From: Nitrospirota bacterium
GTDB lineage: Bacteria > Nitrospirota > 9FT-COMBO-42-15 > HDB-SIOI813
Length of the DNA: 9,489 nucleotides
Reading direction: 5' to 3'
NCBI GenBank assembly: GCA_016214375.1
Contig: JACROQ010000053.1
Location: 1-9,489 of the forward strand
The notes under the pieces are model-generated. The model had not been told where the DNA came from and searched no databases. It was given only the letters and a program-made list of their open reading frames with translations. A program made the position numbers and the translations under genes. Shown here piece by piece: positions 5,410-9,489 of this stretch (the first letter of the stretch is position 1; each line of letters starts with the position of its first letter).

Positions 5410-7209
5410 ATGTATATGATCCTTGATGTAAGACATAAATCCTCTGAAAGAGGCATCCGGTTTTTAATGATATCAGGAATACTTTTCCTGATGTTGCAAT
5501 ACCTCTCCGCCTGCGGTACCACCCCATCGGTAGAGAAAAATATTGTAGGACCAGAGCCTGCAGGTATGACCATGGAAGAGACCCCCCTCAAGCCTCTATT
5601 TAACAGACCCATTAATATGGAGAGTTATTCTATAGCCCTCAGTCATGATGGGCGGTATGTGGCTGTTGGCAGGACCAATCTTGTTGATCTGTTTGATACC
5701 CTCAGGGATGGGGAGGGGAAGATCATAGAAAGTCACGGGATAAGGGATGTCACATCACTCCAGTTCAGTCCTGATGGCGGATTTCTTTCGATGGGAGGAT
5801 ACGGGTCCGTGGAGATATGGAGTCTGCCGGAAGGGGCTCTTTATAAAAGGATAGAAAGTTACGGGGATTATATCACCCTCCTCTCTTTCAGTCCGGATGG
5901 CCGCCTCCTTGCGGCAGGTTCGAGAGGGGGTGTCCATTTGATCCGGATATGGGAAATCGGTAGCGGCAGGGTGGTGAAGACCCTCGAATGGGATTGGAAA
6001 TATTCGGATGAGATTAAAGCTATGAGCTTCAGTCATGACGGTCTGCGGCTTGCCTCTGTGGCGATGGACAACATGATCCGTATCTGGGATGTGAAAACCG
6101 GATTGGTCGAAAGGAGCATGAACAGAGAGCGGACGTATATCCCGGTATCTCTGAGCCTTAGCCCGGATGGTGAGATGTTGGCTGCCGGGACGGCCCAGGG
6201 GCAGGCCATTTTATGGAGAGTGGCCGATGGCGCTGTCATCCGCCGTATAGACGCCCACAGGGGCTCCATCCCTTCTGTTAAGTTCAGCAGGGACGGGAGG
6301 AGTCTGATCACCGCAGGGATGGATCAGCGGATACATGCATGGGATGTTGCAACGGGCATCCTGAAAGAGACAAGACATGTTGAACAGCCTGTGGAGAAAC
6401 TAGTATTGACCGGGGATGGTCAGACCATGTTGGCTCTGAATAACAGAGGATTGGCATCATACCGGATTACCGAGCCTGCGGGCATGCCTCCGGTGATTGC
6501 AATCCTTTTCCCCGGTGATCAGCAGGTTATCAATAAGCCGCTCCTCTCCATTTCAGCCAAGGTCGTCGATGATGCCGGCATCAATGATATCATGCTGGAG
6601 CTAAACGGAGTAGAGGTTCAGGGGGAAGGCATGGGGGTGAGGGATCTTAAGATAAGACCTGCCGGTGACCGGAAGGAAATAGATTTAACCTGGAATGTCA
6701 CCCTCAAGCGGGGTCCCAATAAGATTACGGTAGTGGCCTATGATGGGGAAAACCTCGTGACAAGAAAATCTGTAGAGGTCAATTATGCGGAAGAACATGG
6801 GGAGGTGTGGGGGGCGGTCATCGGTATCAGCCAGTATAAACATATCGAGGGATTGAAATATGCGGATAAAGATGCCCGGGCCGTCTATGAATATCTGACA
6901 GGGGACAACGGTATCCCCGAAAGTCACATCACCTTTTTGGCCAATGAAGAGGCCACCCTGCAGCGGATCAAGGATGTCCTCGGTGTGGAGATTAAAGGAA
7001 AGGCGAGGGAGAAGGATACGGTTATTATCTACTTTGCGGGTCATGGTGCCTCGGAGCCTGACAGGGATAGCCCTGACGGCGACGGTCTGGAGAAATATTT
7101 CCTGACCCATGATTCAGACCCGGAGAGGTTATACTCTACCGCACTCCCCTTGCAGGAGATAGCCCGGATATTCAGCAGGATTGATGCCGAGCGTATAGTC
7201 CTGATCTAG
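5410..7209 (+). CDS. WD40-propeller lipoprotein with N-terminal part of a caspase-like protease (interrupted by TAG)
   Basis: The signal peptide ends in a textbook lipobox LSAC (Cys35), so the protein is an envelope lipoprotein. Residues about 72-355 form a seven-blade WD40 propeller; repeats are visible as FSPDGRLLAAGS...IRIWEI, FSHDGLRLASVAMDNMIRIWDV and similar units. An Ig-like linker (about 358-455) precedes a peptidase C14 (caspase/metacaspase) domain from about 466: WGAVIGISQYKH...LKYADKDA, then catalytic His545 in YFAGHGA. The frame stops at TAG 7207-7209 after RIVLI, three codons before the catalytic Cys. The same frame continues with DTCYSG. As written, the product lacks the Cys and would be inactive. 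WD40-caspase proteins are widespread in bacteria with complex envelopes; substrates are mostly unknown. It lies 20 bases after the regulator gene, in the same operon. Confidence 0.85.
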   Translation: MYMILDVRHKSSERGIRFLMISGILFLMLQYLSACGTTPSVEKNIVGPEPAGMTMEETPLKPLFNRPINMESYSIALSHDGRYVAVGRTNLVDLFDTLRDGEGKIIESHGIRDVTSLQFSPDGGFLSMGGYGSVEIWSLPEGALYKRIESYGDYITLLSFSPDGRLLAAGSRGGVHLIRIWEIGSGRVVKTLEWDWKYSDEIKAMSFSHDGLRLASVAMDNMIRIWDVKTGLVERSMNRERTYIPVSLSLSPDGEMLAAGTAQGQAILWRVADGAVIRRIDAHRGSIPSVKFSRDGRSLITAGMDQRIHAWDVATGILKETRHVEQPVEKLVLTGDGQTMLALNNRGLASYRITEPAGMPPVIAILFPGDQQVINKPLLSISAKVVDDAGINDIMLELNGVEVQGEGMGVRDLKIRPAGDRKEIDLTWNVTLKRGPNKITVVAYDGENLVTRKSVEVNYAEEHGEVWGAVIGISQYKHIEGLKYADKDARAVYEYLTGDNGIPESHITFLANEEATLQRIKDVLGVEIKGKAREKDTVIIYFAGHGASEPDRDSPDGDGLEKYFLTHDSDPERLYSTALPLQEIARIFSRIDAERIVLI

Positions 7210-7572
7210 GACACCTGCTACAGCGGCGCGAGCGGAGGGAGAACCGTTCAGACAGCCTCTGTCAGGGCCTCCCTCTCAGATGCCTATCTTAACAGGATTA
7301 CCAAAGGGAAGGGGCGAGTCATTATCACTGCGAGCAAGGCCAATGAGGTGAGCATGGAGAAGGATTCCTTGGGACATGGTGTCTTCACATATTACCTGTT
7401 AGAGGCATTGAGACACGGGGATAACGATGGCGATAGTTATTTAACCACAGGGGAGATATACCGTTACGTATCCACGAAGGTCCCTGAAGACACCAGGGGC
7501 AACCAGCACCCTGTTAAGAAAGGGGAAGAGGTAGAAGGGGAGATCGTTATTGGAAAGGTGAGAGGAGAATAA
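7210..7572 (+). pseudogene. Catalytic C-terminal part of the caspase domain, downstream of the in-frame TAG
   Basis: This is the direct in-frame continuation of the preceding gene. It starts DTCYSGASGGR, with the catalytic Cys codon at 7216-7218 (residue 603 if the TAG is counted as a residue). It goes on with RVIITASKANEVSMEKDSLGHGVFTYYLLEAL, the conserved core after the Cys in peptidase C14 proteins, and ends GEEVEGEIVIGKVRGE before TAA. Read through, the full protein would be 720 residues, a normal size for this architecture. ATG 7348 has a GAGGTG 4 bases before it, but a product from there would lack the Cys, and GAGGTG is explained by the coding sequence. Conservation after the stop shows no sign of long-term decay. 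Confidence 0.8.
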
Positions 7573-7596
7573 TTGTTGAACTTTATAAAAAATAGG

Positions 7597-7601
7597 GGAG
7601 G
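7597..7601 (+). promoter_or_regulatory. Ribosome binding site deciding the start at ATG 7611
   Basis: GGAGG ends 9 bases before ATG 7611. The longer frame begins with GTG 7602, which overlaps the end of this site, so ATG is the better start. Confidence 0.6.
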
Positions 7602-7610
7602 GTGATTACT

Positions 7611-8201
7611 ATGCTGAAAAGCACCGGAGTTTTTATTATCGTCTATATACTCATAACCTTTCTCAGCGGCCTTACAGGCCTCCTCCCCGTTGTCCATGCC
7701 GCTATCACAGATCTCACTCCGCCCATTATCCGCCATTCGCCGCCGGAGCATATTACTCAGGGTGAAAAGATGATGATCACTGCGATCGTTGAAGATGAGG
7801 GTGAAATATCCTTGGTCAACCTCTGGTACAGGGCGCCGGGTAAAAGAGCGTATAACAAGATACGTATGGACCAAATAGACTCAAAGACCTATAAGACCAG
7901 TATTGATGTGGCAAAGGACTTCAAGGAGGGGATTGAATACTACATCGAGGCTATAGACCAGTCCGGCAATGAGGGGACAGACGGAAATAAGACCATGCCA
8001 TATTTCGTTGAAATGAGGGAGGCCCCTTCGATTCTCACGTTGAAGTCTACGCCAGAACCTGAAACTCAGATTACAAGGAGAACTTGGTTAAAAAGCCCCT
8101 GGTTTTGGATCGGGGTTCTCGCAGTTGCAGGAGGTGCAGTGGCTGTCGGCAGTGGCGGGGGAGGAGGAGACAAGGGTACTGGCACAATTATTGTGAAGTA
8201 A
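7611..8201 (+). CDS. Exported Ig-like domain protein with C-terminal membrane segment and Gly-rich tail
   Basis: The product has 196 residues. A signal peptide (about 1-30, likely cut after VHA) is followed by one Ig/fibronectin-like beta domain. That domain has the pattern TPPIIRHSPPEHITQGEKM, then ITAIVEDEGEISLVNLWYR and the closing YYIEAIDQSGNEG, typical of secreted surface proteins. A linker leads to a membrane-spanning stretch (WFWIGVLAVAGGAVAV, about 164-179) and a Gly-rich tail GSGGGGGDKGTGTIIVK. I do not recognise a named family. It starts 38 bases after the caspase gene and is probably in the same transcript. Because the tail resembles the opening of a further beta domain, the protein may be a shortened version of a longer relative. 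A partner or target of the caspase is possible but not shown by the sequence. Confidence 0.7.
   Translation: MLKSTGVFIIVYILITFLSGLTGLLPVVHAAITDLTPPIIRHSPPEHITQGEKMMITAIVEDEGEISLVNLWYRAPGKRAYNKIRMDQIDSKTYKTSIDVAKDFKEGIEYYIEAIDQSGNEGTDGNKTMPYFVEMREAPSILTLKSTPEPETQITRRTWLKSPWFWIGVLAVAGGAVAVGSGGGGGDKGTGTIIVK
8180..8195 (+). promoter_or_regulatory. Weak sigma-54-like site before the FG-GAP gene
   Basis: TGGCACAATTATTGTG has a perfect -24 element and correct 10-base spacing, but TTGT in place of TTGC at -12. It lies within the last codons of the preceding gene, about 41 bases before the next start. The -12 C is strongly conserved in real promoters, so this may be chance. Confidence 0.2.
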
Positions 8202-8235
8202 CACTATTTTTGTAAGGTAAATTGCGGGGCAAAAT

Positions 8236-9366
8236 ATGATGCACAAACCACCGGAAAATACCGGTCTCCTCTGTATGATGCTCCTTGCTATAGGACTATT
8301 GATCGGTTGTACCTCGGGTGGAAAAGGAGGCACAGGAGGAACTGTAACCATCCAGTCCTCTCCGTTTCCAGAACTTGCTGAGATGACTTCGAAGGTTAAT
8401 GCCTACCTTGAGATTGCGGGAAAGTCCTGTATATTAACCGTAGACCCTGATACAACCCTGAGCGGGCAATGTCCTGATATCCCCATGACAGCCAATTCCT
8501 ATAACCTGAAATACGTGCACACAGAGACAGGGCTTACACTGGCGGAGGCAGGGGGCACAGTTAACTTCGAAGGCGGACAAAATATAGTGATTTCTGTCCC
8601 TTCTCTCACGAAAGATTTCGACGATGACGGGGATGGATACACGAACATAGGAGAGATGATATTTGGAAGTGATCCGGAAAGTTTATCCTCATATCCCTTT
8701 GAGCGCCCTGCCTATTATTATACGGGAGAGGGGCCAAACAGTTTAGCTTTAGGGGATCTCAATGGCGATGGGGTTCTGGATGTGGTCACTGCAGACCGGA
8801 GTTCGGACAGCATGTCGGTATTGTTGGGTAAGAAAGATGGCACCTTTCAGACTGCTAAAATGTATACGATGGGGTCATCTGGTATAGATATTCATCACCC
8901 TGAAGAGGTAACAATGGGAGATATGAACGGTGACAATAGATTGGATGTGGTAGTGATCAGTTCGGGCGCTAACAGCGACTCTCCTGGCGATTTGGCAGTG
9001 TTCCTCGGTAACGGGGATGGAACGCTTCAGTCACCTATCTTCCATACTATAGGAAATCAGCCAATATCTGTAGCATTAGGGGATATCAACCTGGATGGGA
9101 ACATGGATGCAGTGACGGCTAATTACTCCTCGGGGGATGTGGCCGTGCTTTTAGGCAATGGAGATGGTTCTTTCCAGCCCCCCATCATCTATCATACAAA
9201 TGAAGTAAGCTCCATAGCGCTTGGCGATCTGAATGGCGACAACATCCTGGACATGGTTGCTTCTGTATTTTATTCGCAAACTGTGGTTGTGCTTCTGGGT
9301 AATGGTGATGGCACATTCCAGTCCTCAAATACCTATGGCATCGGTCTATTTAGAGTCTGTGTATAA
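8236..9366 (+). CDS. FG-GAP/VCBS-repeat lipoprotein, probably truncated
   Basis: The 376-residue product has a lipoprotein signal ending in LIGC (Cys25) and a Gly-rich spacer (SGGKGGTGGT). A small beta domain follows, then a thrombospondin-type-3-like calcium motif (DFDDDGDGYTNIGEMIFGSDP) and four FG-GAP/VCBS repeats. Each repeat has the pattern SxALGDLNGDGxLDVVxA...VLLGNGDGTFQ; the DxNxDGxxD loops bind calcium and the repeats build integrin-type beta-propellers. Such propellers usually need about seven blades; only four are present, and the protein stops at IGLFRVCV, where the next repeat (PVSVALGD or similar) should begin. Sequence after the stop has no repeat in the same frame. The start ATG ATG at 8236 has only a weak binding site (GGGG, 8 bases upstream). 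It is likely surface-exposed; adhesion or ligand binding is inferred from the fold. It is 34 bases after the previous gene. Confidence 0.8.
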   Translation: MMHKPPENTGLLCMMLLAIGLLIGCTSGGKGGTGGTVTIQSSPFPELAEMTSKVNAYLEIAGKSCILTVDPDTTLSGQCPDIPMTANSYNLKYVHTETGLTLAEAGGTVNFEGGQNIVISVPSLTKDFDDDGDGYTNIGEMIFGSDPESLSSYPFERPAYYYTGEGPNSLALGDLNGDGVLDVVTADRSSDSMSVLLGKKDGTFQTAKMYTMGSSGIDIHHPEEVTMGDMNGDNRLDVVVISSGANSDSPGDLAVFLGNGDGTLQSPIFHTIGNQPISVALGDINLDGNMDAVTANYSSGDVAVLLGNGDGSFQPPIIYHTNEVSSIALGDLNGDNILDMVASVFYSQTVVVLLGNGDGTFQSSNTYGIGLFRVCV

Positions 9367-9489
9367 ACTCATGTTTTCCTTATTCCCGGACATGAAACGT
9401 CACTTGGAGGCCGGGCATTTTCTCGGTGTTTTGTGCCCTGTTGCTCATGAACAGGATACACACCCCGTTTTTTCCCGATTTTGGGCATA
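9367..9489. other. Unassigned sequence after the FG-GAP gene
   Basis: No FG-GAP motif continues here in any frame. One + frame is open from 9335 (ATG) through the window end, reading MFSLFPDMKRHLEAGHFLGV from ATG 9371, but it has no binding site and I recognise no family. A 39-residue minus-strand frame also fits by chance. It may be the start of a different gene or rearranged DNA. Confidence 0.25.

Noticed and set aside
5472..5492. Hairpin ATCAGGAA/TTCCTGAT in the signal-peptide region of the caspase gene
   Set aside because: An 8-base inverted repeat with a 5-base loop inside coding sequence; no regulatory context, probably chance.
4231..7209. TAG recoded as pyrrolysine or another residue
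   Set aside because: recR and the regulator end in ordinary TAG stops, and the regulator lesion needs a frame change rather than readthrough. Not excluded for the caspase alone.
9369..9488. 39-codon minus-strand frame at the window end
   Set aside because: Too short, no binding site visible, no recognised family.
1..9489. CRISPR array, tRNA, rRNA, or insertion sequence with transposase
   Set aside because: I saw no regular spaced repeats, cloverleaf sequence, ribosomal motifs or transposase signatures on either strand.

Overview
The window reads as chromosomal DNA of a Gram-negative bacterium of medium GC content. The evidence is lipoprotein signal peptides, a sigma-54 regulatory circuit and long secreted or outer-envelope proteins. 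WD40-caspase, CHASE2, DUF4384 and FG-GAP proteins with poly-G/poly-C dispersed repeats suggest a lineage such as Nitrospirota, Desulfobacterota or a related candidate phylum, but no sequence here fixes the taxon. Every gene I can support is on the + strand.

Left part (1-1136): a repeat-rich, G-quadruplex-prone leader runs into recR (GTG start at 138, recombination mediator). A small PilZ-domain protein (780-1136) follows. Middle part (1137-1814): about 680 bases without an intact gene. It holds the C-terminal remnant of an HU/IHF-type DNA-binding protein gene, a 35-base near-perfect hairpin, two overlapping palindromes, and a 16/16 match to the sigma-54 (-24/-12) promoter consensus just before the next gene.

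Right part (1815-9366): a tightly spaced run of five genes that looks like one operon. The order is a DUF4384 lipoprotein; a membrane-bound CHASE2 / coiled-coil / sigma-54 AAA+ / HTH regulator; a lipoprotein with a WD40 propeller, an Ig-like linker and a caspase-like protease domain; an exported Ig-like protein with a C-terminal membrane segment and Gly-rich tail; and an FG-GAP/VCBS-repeat lipoprotein. The regulator is of the class that activates sigma-54 promoters, and such a promoter precedes its own operon. The simplest model is therefore an envelope-signal sensor that switches on an envelope-located caspase module and itself. DUF4384 is often fused to bacterial caspase domains; here it is a separate gene in the same operon.

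The operon is damaged in this sequence. The regulator needs a -1 frame change right at its Walker A motif, and another where a G/C-rich repeat sits between the AAA+ and HTH parts. The caspase gene has an in-frame TAG three codons before its catalytic Cys codon. The FG-GAP protein seems to end early. The protein sequence on either side of each lesion is well conserved, so the choice is between sequencing errors, very recent decay, or (less likely) recoding.
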